Shown here one piece after another: positions 1-6,411 of a stretch of 9,738 nt of DNA. The stretch spans positions 1 through 9,738 of the forward strand of contig JAPKCR010000037.1 of assembly GCA_026421135.1 (NCBI GenBank), in the 5' to 3' direction. A program made the translations under genes and the position numbers. The notes below the pieces were generated by a model. It had not been told where the DNA came from. It made no database searches and was given only the letters and a program-made list of their open reading frames with translations. How positions within the stretch are numbered: position 1 is the stretch's first letter; every line of letters begins with the position of its first letter. The stretch comes from Sulfitobacter sp. GTDB lineage: Bacteria; Pseudomonadota; Alphaproteobacteria; Rhodobacterales; Rhodobacteraceae.

Positions 1-330
1 CGGTCCCTGCCAGCTATGACCCAAGCCCGTGACCTGATTCTGGAAAAGCACAATATAGCCCATCAGTTGGTCGAATTGGCACAACATCTTTTAATTCATG
101 ATACGGCAGCCGCAGACACCCCGCGCAGGTGGATCTGGTCGGAACGTGCGCTCTGGCCCGAAACAGGCGCGCGTGGCAGTGTTGGTCAATGGGTTATGCG
201 AAATGTAATATTGCTGTTTGATCCCGGTGCAGAGTTAAAGACTGTGGGCTTGCGCAGACGGATCGAAGCCGCAAGAACCCGCAAACGTGCACGTAAGCTG
301 GCCGCATTGGAATCGCAGAAACATGACTAA
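1..330 (+). CDS. 3' end of an unidentified protein, possibly a glycosyltransferase C-terminus
   Basis: The reading frame is open from the first base, so this is probably the C-terminal 109 residues of a longer protein whose start lies outside the window; the ATG at 16 need not be a real start. I do not recognise a domain. The first part looks helical, with the segment RSLPAM then HNIAHQLVEL. The last 35 residues are strongly basic (GLRRRIEAARTRKRARK) and would suit contact with the membrane face or nucleic acid. Its stop overlaps the start of the next gene by 8 nt (ATGACTAA), so the two are co-translated, and the neighbour is a family-10 glycosyltransferase. The segment from residue 2 loosely resembles the C-terminal RLP-containing helices of that neighbour. 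It may therefore be the end of a related glycosyltransferase, but this is only an inference. Confidence 0.6.
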   Translation, partial: RSLPAMTQARDLILEKHNIAHQLVELAQHLLIHDTAAADTPRRWIWSERALWPETGARGSVGQWVMRNVILLFDPGAELKTVGLRRRIEAARTRKRARKLAALESQKHD

Positions 331-1183
331 ACGACGGCCTACCGTTTGTGTGTTACCACAGCATGCAAAGCTAGGATTTTGGCCAGCGTCCTATCCATTG
401 GATGCAATGGAATGGCCATTGGGTCAGCCAGAGGCGTTGAAAGGTAAAGCACTGCGCGCCTTGGGGCCGGATGACCATCTGATCATGCACCCGCGCACGA
501 CTTCCTATTTTCGGCCGACCTTTGGCACTCCCGCAAAGGTGTCTGTGATGGTGGTCGAATGCGCTTTTATCCACCAGCGTCACATCGACAAACTGCATCG
601 TTTCTACCACCGTTTTCACAAAATTCTTTCGGTAAACCAAGGGTTGCTTGACGCGATACCAAACGGCGTCTTCTTTCCCTTTGGCAGCACGTGGGTCCCC
701 GACTATGCGAATCTGGATACGCACAAAACCCGCGACATTTCGCTGATAGCTTCCGCAAAGCGATCTCAGGCTGGCCACATTGTCAGACATGACGTAATTG
801 CTTGGGCTGATGAAAATAAGCTGCCCTTGGATGCAATTGGCGGAGGTTATCGCCCTTTTGAGAAAAAGTCAGACGGCTTGGCACCGTACCGTTTTTCTGT
901 TGTGATCGAAAACGTGCGTGAACGCGGCTACTTCACCGAAAAGCTGATCGACTGCATTTTATGCGACGCGGTGCCAATTTACTTCGGTTGTCCAAATATT
1001 GGTGATTTCATGGACACGTCAGGCATGATCCTGTGCGACACGGTTGACGACATCCAAACCGCGATCCTGCAGGCTTCGCCAAAAAACTACGAACAACGGC
1101 TACCGCATCTTAAGGCAATCAAACCTGTCGCTGCGCACTATGGCGAGATGAATGAGAGAGCTGCTACGGCTGTCTTGGAATAG
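323..1183 (+). CDS. Family 10 (alpha-1,3-fucosyltransferase-like) glycosyltransferase
   Basis: This is a 286-residue protein beginning MTKRRPTVCV. The start at 323 is preferred over an in-frame start at 287 because it gives the typical 8-nt overlap with the preceding stop and a sensible first beta strand. The hallmark of glycosyltransferase family 10 is clear in the C-terminal half: FSVVIEN at about 191-197, YFTEKLIDC at 203-211, and VPIYFGCPNI at 217-226. In this family, that region binds the nucleotide-sugar donor, normally GDP-fucose. The segment near 140-159 (LIASAKRSQAG, then R) matches the usual donor-phosphate region. There is no signal peptide or membrane segment, so it should act in the cytoplasm on a glycan precursor such as capsule or lipopolysaccharide. 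The actual sugar and acceptor cannot be read from the sequence. It is the last gene of its transcript, with a strong terminator 80 nt downstream. Confidence 0.88.
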   Translation: MTKRRPTVCVLPQHAKLGFWPASYPLDAMEWPLGQPEALKGKALRALGPDDHLIMHPRTTSYFRPTFGTPAKVSVMVVECAFIHQRHIDKLHRFYHRFHKILSVNQGLLDAIPNGVFFPFGSTWVPDYANLDTHKTRDISLIASAKRSQAGHIVRHDVIAWADENKLPLDAIGGGYRPFEKKSDGLAPYRFSVVIENVRERGYFTEKLIDCILCDAVPIYFGCPNIGDFMDTSGMILCDTVDDIQTAILQASPKNYEQRLPHLKAIKPVAAHYGEMNERAATAVLE

Positions 1184-1263
1184 CCATCGGACACCGGGCT
1201 TTGGCCATGTTTGCCCACGGCCTGTGTGACCGCAGAACTTTCGGATCGTTACACTTCCAAAAA

Positions 1264-1298
1264 CCAAAGGCCGCACTGATGTGCGGCCTTTGGGTTTT
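1264..1298. terminator. Bidirectional intrinsic terminator between glycosyltransferase and DUF1150 genes
   Basis: A perfect 13-bp stem (1264-1276 with 1281-1293, arm CCAAAGGCCGCAC) closes on a 4-nt loop. It is followed by GTTTT on the + strand and, read from the other side, by TTTTT on the - strand (complement of 1259-1263). It lies between two convergent genes, so it can end both the glycosyltransferase transcript and the hsp20-DUF1150 transcript. Confidence 0.93.
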
Positions 1299-1317
1299 CT
1301 CTGTCCGAATGACGTTC

Positions 1318-1536
1318 TTAGTGAACCATCACCGGCGCATAATCATGGTCACGCGCCAAGCTGAAAGCCAGCTTGCGGTCACCGACCAACGCCAATTGCT
1401 GACCCTTTGCATCATGAACCGCATAAAGCTGCTCAAGCCCTTCGGCCTGTTCGCGCACTTCAAGGGGCAGGTCCGAGACGGCGATCGTTTTCACGTATAC
1501 GGTCCGGTCCTTAAGATGCGTTTCTGAATTCTGCAT
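1318..1536 (-). CDS. DUF1150 family small protein, partner gene of hsp20
   Basis: This 72-residue protein beginning MQNSETHL has the features I associate with the alphaproteobacterial DUF1150 family: an early YVKTIAVSDLP segment, a central LYAVHDAKGQQLAL segment, and the C-terminal ending LARDHDYAPVMVH. The function of the family is not established. It is predicted to be soluble, with no signal peptide or membrane helix. The start codon lies one base after the hsp20 stop, and the binding site (AGGGGA) sits inside the end of hsp20, so it is co-transcribed and probably coupled in translation. The tight pairing suggests a role in protein quality control with the small heat-shock protein, perhaps as a regulator or co-factor, but that rests on context only. 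The terminator at 1264-1298 follows it. Confidence 0.82.
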   Translation of the reverse strand: MQNSETHLKDRTVYVKTIAVSDLPLEVREQAEGLEQLYAVHDAKGQQLALVGDRKLAFSLARDHDYAPVMVH

Positions 1537-1537
1537 T

Positions 1538-1957
1538 TTATTCCCCTTTTCTGATTTTAATCGTCTGAATTACTTTTTCCGGCTTCGAACGGCTCAGATC
1601 TACATGCAGCAGACCGTTTTCCATTAGCGCCTCGCCGATTTCGACCCCGTCGGCCAACACGAAGGACCGCTGGAATTGCCGCGCGGCAATACCGCGATGC
1701 AGAAAAATCCGTTCATTCGGGCCATCATCGGCCTGACGTCCGCGTATCACCAATTGCCGATCTTCGACGGTGATAGACAAATCTTCCTCTGCAAACCCTG
1801 CGACTGCAAGGGAAATGCGATAGCTATAGTCTGATGTCTGTTCGATGTTGAAAGGCGGATAGCCCTCGTTTCCTGCCTTGGCAGTACGTTCCAACACACG
1901 TTCCAGTTGCTCGAACCCCAACATGTGCGGGTAAGAAGCCAGCGTTAGTTTCGTCAT
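1538..1957 (-). CDS. hsp20: Small heat-shock protein, Hsp20/IbpA family
   Basis: This is a 139-residue small heat-shock protein, an ATP-independent holdase that keeps unfolding proteins from aggregating until DnaK, ClpB or GroEL can refold them. A short N-terminal arm (1-34) precedes an alpha-crystallin domain at about 35-130. The family's conserved ALMENGLLHVDL segment lies at 110-121, and the C-terminal anchoring motif of the I-x-I type is IKI at 133-135; together they indicate an oligomer-forming class A bacterial protein. Length matches IbpA-like proteins. The ATG at 1957 has an AAGGA binding site 8 nt upstream (1966-1970). It is the first gene of a two-gene operon with the DUF1150 gene. 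A sigma-32 type promoter upstream (2025-2053) fits strong heat induction. Confidence 0.95.
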   Translation of the reverse strand: MTKLTLASYPHMLGFEQLERVLERTAKAGNEGYPPFNIEQTSDYSYRISLAVAGFAEEDLSITVEDRQLVIRGRQADDGPNERIFLHRGIAARQFQRSFVLADGVEIGEALMENGLLHVDLSRSKPEKVIQTIKIRKGE

Positions 1958-2024
1958 AAGACACGTCCTTTAGTAAAGCGACAGTCAGTCGTTCAGGCCC
2001 CTGTATCGGCGACCTACATGTTAA

Positions 2025-2053
2025 ATATGGGGAGCAGTTGTGGCATAAGCAAG
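2025..2053 (-). promoter_or_regulatory. Sigma-32 (RpoH) heat-shock promoter for hsp20-DUF1150
   Basis: Read on the - strand, CTTGCTT (2047-2053) and CCCCATAT (2025-2032) are separated by 14 nt. This is very close to the known RpoH consensus (CTTGAAA, 13-15 nt, CCCCATNT), with an exact -10 element. Transcription would begin near 2017, leaving a leader of about 60 nt before the hsp20 start. It sits directly ahead of a small heat-shock gene, which supports the call. Confidence 0.87.
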
Positions 2054-2063
2054 GGCTATGCCA
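2041..2063. repeat. Perfect inverted repeat TGGCATA-N9-TATGCCA over the hsp20 promoter
   Basis: Two 7-base arms, TGGCATA (2041-2047) and TATGCCA (2057-2063), are exact reverse complements separated by 9 nt. The 9-nt spacer contains most of the -35 element of the hsp20 promoter. The arrangement resembles a binding site for a dimeric regulator, but the arms are not the CIRCE sequence and I do not recognise the protein that might bind. Confidence 0.55.
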
Positions 2064-2120
2064 ATGAATGGCTAACGCTTATGTTATAAGACCTAAACAA
2101 AAGAAGAATCACCCAGCCTT

Positions 2121-2345
2121 ATGAATGCCCCAACTGACCTGTCGATGAAGAACGACGACGTCCTGCGCGTCGAGCTTGCTGTTTTCCGAAGGGAACACCG
2201 CGATCTTGATGATGCGATCCACGCGCTTGTTGAAAAGGGCACGGCTGATCCATTGACGCTGCAGCGGCTGAAAAAACGCAAGCTGCGCTTGAAAGATCTG
2301 ATCGCCCAGCTCGAAGATCGCCTAACCCCCGATATTACGGCCTGA
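2121..2345 (+). CDS. YdcH/DUF465 family small protein
   Basis: This 74-residue, highly charged helical protein has the YdcH (DUF465) signature: FRREHRDLDDAIHAL at about 22-36, then KGTADPLTLQRLKKRKLRLKD at 39-59, and a conserved ending LEDRLTPDI. It is predicted to be a short antiparallel coiled coil in the cytoplasm. The molecular role of the family is not established. The ATG at 2121 is followed by an in-frame ATG at 2145. Neither has a strong binding site (a purine run lies at 2100-2107), so the longer form is chosen because its N-terminus looks typical of Rhodobacteraceae members. It is divergent from hsp20 and 71 nt upstream of purE, which has its own promoter candidate. I see no convincing promoter of its own. 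Confidence 0.85.
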   Translation: MNAPTDLSMKNDDVLRVELAVFRREHRDLDDAIHALVEKGTADPLTLQRLKKRKLRLKDLIAQLEDRLTPDITA

Positions 2346-2350
2346 CCCGA

Positions 2351-2378
2351 TTGCCACCCCACCCTTGATGGCTATAGT
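2351..2378 (+). promoter_or_regulatory. Housekeeping-type promoter for purE-purK
   Basis: TTGCCA (2351-2356) and TATAGT (2373-2378) are separated by 16 nt, a good fit to a sigma-70 family promoter. Transcription would start near 2385, about 32 nt ahead of the purE ATG. It begins only 6 nt after the ydcH-like stop. I see no riboswitch-like leader and no hairpin before purE. Confidence 0.6.
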
Positions 2379-2416
2379 ACGCGCTTCTTAGACGATCTAA
2401 TAAAGGCGTATCCTGT

Positions 2417-2905
2417 ATGGAATATCCCCCCGTCGGAATCATCATGGGCTCCCAATCTGACTGGAGCACGATGCGTGAGGCCGCGACCCTGCTGGATGAA
2501 CTGGGCATCGCCTATGAAGCCAAGATCGTATCAGCCCATCGCACCCCCGACCGTTTGTGGAGCTATGGGAAAACGGCTGTGGACCGTGGATTGCAGGTCA
2601 TTATCGCTGGTGCGGGCGGGGCGGCACATCTGCCAGGCATGATGGCGTCAAAAACCCGCGTGCCTGTGATCGGCGTTCCAGTGCAGACCAAGGCCCTATC
2701 GGGTGTCGATTCGCTGTATTCTATTTTGCAAATGCCACGCGGTTTTCCCGTAGCAACTATGGCAATAGGGGCCGCTGGTGCCGCCAATGCCGCGTTGATG
2801 GCCGCCAGTATTCTGGCTCTTCAAGACGCGGACCTTGCCAAACGGCTGGATGATTGGCGCGCGGCGCTCAGCGCCTCTATCCCGCAGGAGCCTGTCGATG
2901 ACTGA
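2417..2905 (+). CDS. purE: N5-carboxyaminoimidazole ribonucleotide mutase PurE
   Basis: This is a 162-residue class I PurE. It converts N5-carboxyaminoimidazole ribonucleotide (N5-CAIR) to CAIR in de novo purine synthesis, acting in the cytoplasm as an octamer in known members. The nucleotide-binding motif GSQSDW lies at 11-16, SAHRTPD at 39-45 carries the active-site histidine (H41), and [12 protein letters not shown] at 64-75 carries the second conserved histidine (H71). The presence of purK directly downstream supports the bacterial two-step route rather than direct carboxylation of AIR. The ATG at 2417 follows an AAGG site with a 10-nt gap. The 3' end overlaps purK by 8 nt, so the two are coupled in translation. 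Confidence 0.97.
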   Translation: MEYPPVGIIMGSQSDWSTMREAATLLDELGIAYEAKIVSAHRTPDRLWSYGKTAVDRGLQVIIAGAGGAAHLPGMMASKTRVPVIGVPVQTKALSGVDSLYSILQMPRGFPVATMAIGAAGAANAALMAASILALQDADLAKRLDDWRAALSASIPQEPVDD

Positions 2906-3965
2906 ACCATTGCCAACCGGTGCCACCATCGGCATTTTGGGCGGCGGCCAGCTGGGTCGTATGCTGTCCGTTGCCGCTGCACGCCTTGGATTTCGCACAC
3001 ATATTTTCGAACCCGGCTCGAACCCGCCCGCCGCAGATGTCGCCCACCGTGTAACTACAGCGGGCTATGATGATGTTGCCGCGCTCAAGGCGTTTGCAAA
3101 CGCCGTTGATGTCGTTACCTATGAATTTGAAAACATCCCGACAGACGCATTGGATGCAATCGAAACCATTCGCACGATCCACCCAAATCGGAACGCGTTG
3201 CGTACCAGCCAAGACCGCCTGACCGAAAAGACATTTCTTGAGGGATTGGGCCTGCGCGTCGCCCCCTTTGCAGATATCGACAGCGCCGCCGATCTTGATG
3301 CCGCGATGCAAACCATCGGTACGCCTTCGATCTTAAAGACACGTCGCTTTGGGTATGATGGCAAAGGCCAATCCAGATTGCGCAGCGCCGAAGACGCACC
3401 AACAGCGCTTGCCGATATGGCAGGCAGCCCGGCGGTTCTGGAAGGGTTTGTGAATTTCACTTCGGAAGTGTCAGTCATCGCAGCGCGCAGCGCGTCAGGC
3501 GAAGTATCCTGTTTCGACCCCGGTGAAAATGTCCATCGCGACGGAATCCTTCACACAACGACTGTACCTGCAAACATTTCGGCGTCGCTGCGGATGGATG
3601 CGGTGTTGATGGCAGCCAAGATACTGAACGCGCTTGATTATGTCGGCGTTCTAGGGGTCGAACTGTTTGTAACGCCCCAAGGGTTTATCGTAAATGAGAT
3701 CGCGCCGCGCGTGCATAATTCGGGTCATTGGACCCAGAACGGCTGCACCATTGACCAGTTCGAGCAGCACATTCGTGCCATCGCGGGCTGGCCCTTGGGC
3801 GATGGCAGCCGCTATGCGGACGTAGTGATGGAAAACCTGATCGGTGACGACATGGACCGCGTGCCAGAACTGGCAAAGCAGCGCGATACAGCCTTGCATT
3901 TATATGGCAAAGTCGACGTAAAAGAGGGCCGCAAAATGGGCCACGTCAACACGATCAAGCGGTAA
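2898..3965 (+). CDS. purK: N5-carboxyaminoimidazole ribonucleotide synthase PurK
   Basis: PurK uses ATP and bicarbonate to carboxylate AIR to N5-CAIR, the substrate of PurE. The ATG at 2898 gives 355 residues, the usual PurK length; it overlaps the purE stop as ATGACTGA and has an AGGAG site 7 nt upstream (2886-2890), so the longer in-frame start at 2835 is rejected. Visible ATP-grasp features are the N-terminal glycine-rich loop [10 protein letters not shown] (13-22), TYEFENIP (74-81), the nucleotide-binding [12 protein letters not shown] (147-158), and the PurK hallmark [14 protein letters not shown] (266-279) that carries metal-binding residues. The 3' end overlaps the convergent phnM-like gene by 11 nt, with no terminator between them. 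Confidence 0.97.
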   Translation: MTEPLPTGATIGILGGGQLGRMLSVAAARLGFRTHIFEPGSNPPAADVAHRVTTAGYDDVAALKAFANAVDVVTYEFENIPTDALDAIETIRTIHPNRNALRTSQDRLTEKTFLEGLGLRVAPFADIDSAADLDAAMQTIGTPSILKTRRFGYDGKGQSRLRSAEDAPTALADMAGSPAVLEGFVNFTSEVSVIAARSASGEVSCFDPGENVHRDGILHTTTVPANISASLRMDAVLMAAKILNALDYVGVLGVELFVTPQGFIVNEIAPRVHNSGHWTQNGCTIDQFEQHIRAIAGWPLGDGSRYADVVMENLIGDDMDRVPELAKQRDTALHLYGKVDVKEGRKMGHVNTIKR

Positions 3966-5100
3966 AACGCATCGCGATGTCACCCGACATATAGCTGACC
4001 CGCCCACCCGACATGGTCATCGCGACACGGCGAGTTTTCGCGTCAATCACCACCAGGTCGGCGCGCTTGCCTATCGTCAGATCGCCACGGTCGGTCAGAC
4101 CCAGAACACCAGCCGGCCCCGCCGACACCAACCGCCAAGCATCCTGCAAGGGCAGGACGCCGCTGTCGGCCAGCATGAACGCAGCGCGTCTGGGCGAAGG
4201 ATAGTGATAGTCTGACGCCAACGCTGCGCCGACGCCCATCGCAATCAGGTCCACGGCTGACACATTGCCATTGTGTGATCCGCCCCGCACCACGTTGGGC
4301 GACCCCAACACCACGAGGTCACCTGCAGTTGCTGCGGCTTCGGCTGCGTCCAGTGTTTCGGGGAACTCCGCGACTTGAACTCCGCGTTTGCGCCATGCGG
4401 CACGACCCTGCGCCGTGGTGTCATCGTGGCTGCCCATTTGAATGCCTTGGGCCCCAAGGGTATGGCAAAGACCGTCCAGCGCAGCAGGCACCGCGTCACG
4501 ATTTGCATGCAATTCTTGCATTAAGTTCAGATGTGCGTCCGGGTTACGACCTGCCTTAAGTGCTTGGGCAACCATGCGTTTTGGCACACGCCCCTGAGAA
4601 AGGCGTTCGTGCGGCAGATGGTCGTTGAATACGATGTACGACAATCCCCAATCGGCCATCCACTGTGGAATTTCATCGTAAAGATCAAGCATGTGCGTCT
4701 CGAAACGCAACTGTCCACGCAAGTCTGTGACTAGGCCGGGCGCTGTGGAACGCATCGCGTCAAACACCTGTTTGGCAAACCCCGGGCCGCGCAGACCCCC
4801 TTCCCAACTGACGAACTGTGCGAGAACCGCAGTGGTGATACCATTTGCGGCCAGTTCGGCTTCGGCTGCAACCAACCCTTCGGAGAGCGTCTTCATCGCG
4901 CCGCGTCGCGGGGCCAAATGCCGCTCGAACCCATCGCCATGCACATCTACGATTCCAGGCAAGATCATATAGCCGCCAAGATCAATTGACCGAGGTTGCG
5001 AGGCGTCCGCTATCAGTCCGTTCGAAACGAACAACGGCCGCTTTTCCAGACCGGTCTGGCCCAAGACTTGCGCCCCTGTGAAATCAACGCTCAGCATCAT
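3955..5100 (-). CDS. PhnM-like amidohydrolase (alpha-D-ribose 1-methylphosphonate 5-triphosphate diphosphatase family)
   Basis: This 381-residue enzyme matches PhnM of the C-P lyase pathway in length and layout. PhnM removes pyrophosphate from ribose 1-methylphosphonate 5-triphosphate. Amidohydrolase metal-site motifs visible are PGIVDVHGDGFERH (48-61), FNDHLPHE (158-165), GSHDDTT (223-229) and ASDYHYPSP (295-303), followed by the usual C-terminal GKRADLVVID (344-353). No other phn genes lie in the window, so the substrate here may be different; a general ribosyl-triphosphate or cyclic amide substrate is possible. The start (tandem ATG at 5100 and 5097) lies inside the end of the upstream hydrolase gene, a 17-nt overlap, so it is the second gene of an operon. 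It converges on purK with an 11-nt overlap of stop regions. Confidence 0.85.
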   Translation of the reverse strand: MMLSVDFTGAQVLGQTGLEKRPLFVSNGLIADASQPRSIDLGGYMILPGIVDVHGDGFERHLAPRRGAMKTLSEGLVAAEAELAANGITTAVLAQFVSWEGGLRGPGFAKQVFDAMRSTAPGLVTDLRGQLRFETHMLDLYDEIPQWMADWGLSYIVFNDHLPHERLSQGRVPKRMVAQALKAGRNPDAHLNLMQELHANRDAVPAALDGLCHTLGAQGIQMGSHDDTTAQGRAAWRKRGVQVAEFPETLDAAEAAATAGDLVVLGSPNVVRGGSHNGNVSAVDLIAMGVGAALASDYHYPSPRRAAFMLADSGVLPLQDAWRLVSAGPAGVLGLTDRGDLTIGKRADLVVIDAKTRRVAMTMSGGRVSYMSGDIAMRFTA

Positions 5101-5887
5101 CTGCCCCCAACAAACAGTCGCCTTCGGAACACCCTATTGAATCGAGCACCGCATCAATAAAGGTTAGTGAACGGTCAAATTTCCCAGTGTTCAAATAGGC
5201 CATCGTCTGGGCAATAACCGTGGGATTCATCATGATAAATGTGTGGGTGACAGGCAGCATCATAAAATCGCGCATGCCATCGACCCGGGCGGATTTTACC
5301 GACACTTTGCCATCGTCACGGCCCGGCAAAAGCGACGAGAAATAGGGGTTCAGCGATTGGGTACCTGCGATCACGCCCAGATCAAATGTCACCGGTGGCA
5401 ACCGCAAAGGCAGCGAATTCTCACCCGTGCCCATCTGCGCGCCCGCAGGTCCGTTCATCCAATCAAAAGCGGGGATGTCACCCAAAGCATCAACCACCTC
5501 GCTCCCGTGGTTGGGCGGGGCAAGCATCACTACGCGGCCGACCTGTGTATCGCCCACTTCAGACACCCATTGCCGCAGCAAAATGCCCCCCATCGAATGG
5601 GTTACGAAATCGACCTTGGCCGTGCCACAGGCCGCAACGGCGTCGGGCAAGGTCCGGCGGGTCAGTTCTTCAACGGGGGCCTCGGTCGAGGGATAACCGG
5701 GGCGCACTACTTTATACCCTTCGGTTTCCAGCGATGCCTCCATCACGGCAAAGGACGTTTCCGTGCGCGCCAAGCCGTGCAAAAGCACAACGCAGCGGCC
5801 GACACCGGCCTGCGCCGCATCTGACTGCGCAAAAGCACAGCTGCTCAGGGTGAAAAACAGAATAAAAGGGGCAAGTATGATCTTCAT
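5084..5887 (-). CDS. Exported alpha/beta hydrolase (lipase/PGAP1-like), possible lipoprotein
   Basis: This is a 267-residue alpha/beta-fold hydrolase. The ATG at 5887 is chosen over a TTG at 5914 because it places a clean export signal first: a Lys at 2, a hydrophobic stretch 4-16, then LSSCAFA. The signal could be cut after AFA (residue 20) or at a lipobox-like LSSC with Cys17 lipidated. Catalytic features are the oxyanion-hole segment LLHGLA (35-40), the nucleophile elbow THSMGG (96-101, Ser98), an acid at Asp191 or Asp192 in GRDDGKVSV, and His215 in VTHTF. The fold and motifs suggest an esterase or lipase of the cell envelope; the natural substrate is unknown. Cysteines at 32, 87, 253 and 258 could form disulfides outside the cytoplasm. 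It is the first gene of an operon with the PhnM-like gene and is divergent from the Nudix gene. Confidence 0.88.
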   Translation of the reverse strand: MKIILAPFILFFTLSSCAFAQSDAAQAGVGRCVVLLHGLARTETSFAVMEASLETEGYKVVRPGYPSTEAPVEELTRRTLPDAVAACGTAKVDFVTHSMGGILLRQWVSEVGDTQVGRVVMLAPPNHGSEVVDALGDIPAFDWMNGPAGAQMGTGENSLPLRLPPVTFDLGVIAGTQSLNPYFSSLLPGRDDGKVSVKSARVDGMRDFMMLPVTHTFIMMNPTVIAQTMAYLNTGKFDRSLTFIDAVLDSIGCSEGDCLLGADDAER

Positions 5888-5958
5888 ATATGTCCAGATA
5901 GACTGATATCCCAAGATGTGAAATGCTTTGACGGCAGCGAAAATAGAAAGAGCATCAA
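5888..5958. promoter_or_regulatory. Divergent promoter region, elements unresolved
   Basis: These 71 nt separate the divergent hydrolase-phnM operon and the Nudix gene and must hold or overlap their promoters. On the - strand a weak TTTCAC then TATCTG pair with 17-nt spacing lies too near the start to trust. On the + strand I see no clear pair. An AAAGAG stretch before 5959 serves as the Nudix ribosome binding site. Confidence 0.35.
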
Positions 5959-6411
5959 ATGGCTAAGAATGGCCCGCGTCTGGCGGTACGAGCTGTCATT
6001 GTTCACAAGGATCGGCTATTGTTGGTCAATGCGTACCCAGACGGCAAAAGCGATCTGATGTGCGCGCCCGGCGGTGGGGTTGAGATCGGCGCGTCCCTGC
6101 CAGAAAACCTCGCCCGCGAGGTCTATGAGGAAACGGGCCTCCGGATTGATGTGGGCACCCCCTGTCTGGTCAATGAATTCCACGATCCGACGGTTGGCTT
6201 TCATCAGGTCGATTTCTATTTCCGGTGCACGGTCATCGGATCAGCCGAGGTCGCACCCGCATGGCAAGATGTTGAAAACATCGTGACAGACCGCCGGTGG
6301 GTCACCCAAGACCAGATGGCGCGGCTGCGGGTAAAGCCTGACAGCCTCATCGACGTCGCATTTGGCGATGACTTGCTCAGCTACGATCCGCTTGAGCTGC
6401 TCGTGCGCTGA
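5959..6411 (+). CDS. Nudix hydrolase
   Basis: This 150-residue protein is a Nudix-fold pyrophosphohydrolase that would cleave a nucleoside diphosphate linked to another group, in the cytoplasm and with Mg2+ or Mn2+. The Nudix box spans 39-61: G39, five residues, then the core REVYEETGL (53-61) with the metal-binding glutamates E54, E57 and E58. The glutamate expected after the first glycine by five residues is replaced by Ala45 (GAS instead of GET). This position varies in some active members, so activity is likely retained. A long acidic C-terminal part and NEFHD (72-76) give no firm substrate clue. The gene is divergent from the lipase-phnM operon, and its last 35 nt overlap the convergent EamA gene. 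Confidence 0.92.
   Translation: MAKNGPRLAVRAVIVHKDRLLLVNAYPDGKSDLMCAPGGGVEIGASLPENLAREVYEETGLRIDVGTPCLVNEFHDPTVGFHQVDFYFRCTVIGSAEVAPAWQDVENIVTDRRWVTQDQMARLRVKPDSLIDVAFGDDLLSYDPLELLVR

Noticed and set aside
1201..1527. A 108-codon + strand frame after the glycosyltransferase
   Set aside because: It begins with TTG, runs through the terminator hairpin and lies antisense to the DUF1150 gene.
2078..2090. CTTAT-GTT-ATAAG repeat and TATAAG as a possible promoter -10 for the YdcH-like gene
   Set aside because: No acceptable -35 element, either housekeeping or heat-shock type, lies at the right distance; the repeat arms are only 5 bases.
3970..3979. Palindrome CATCGCGATG just beyond the purK stop
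   Set aside because: It is 10 bases, has no T-run on either side and lies inside the coding end of the PhnM-like gene, so it is not supported as a terminator.
5243..5853. Long + strand frames opposite the alpha/beta hydrolase gene
   Set aside because: The opposite strand encodes a complete hydrolase with signal peptide and catalytic triad; the + strand products are His/Arg/Ala-rich without any family resemblance.
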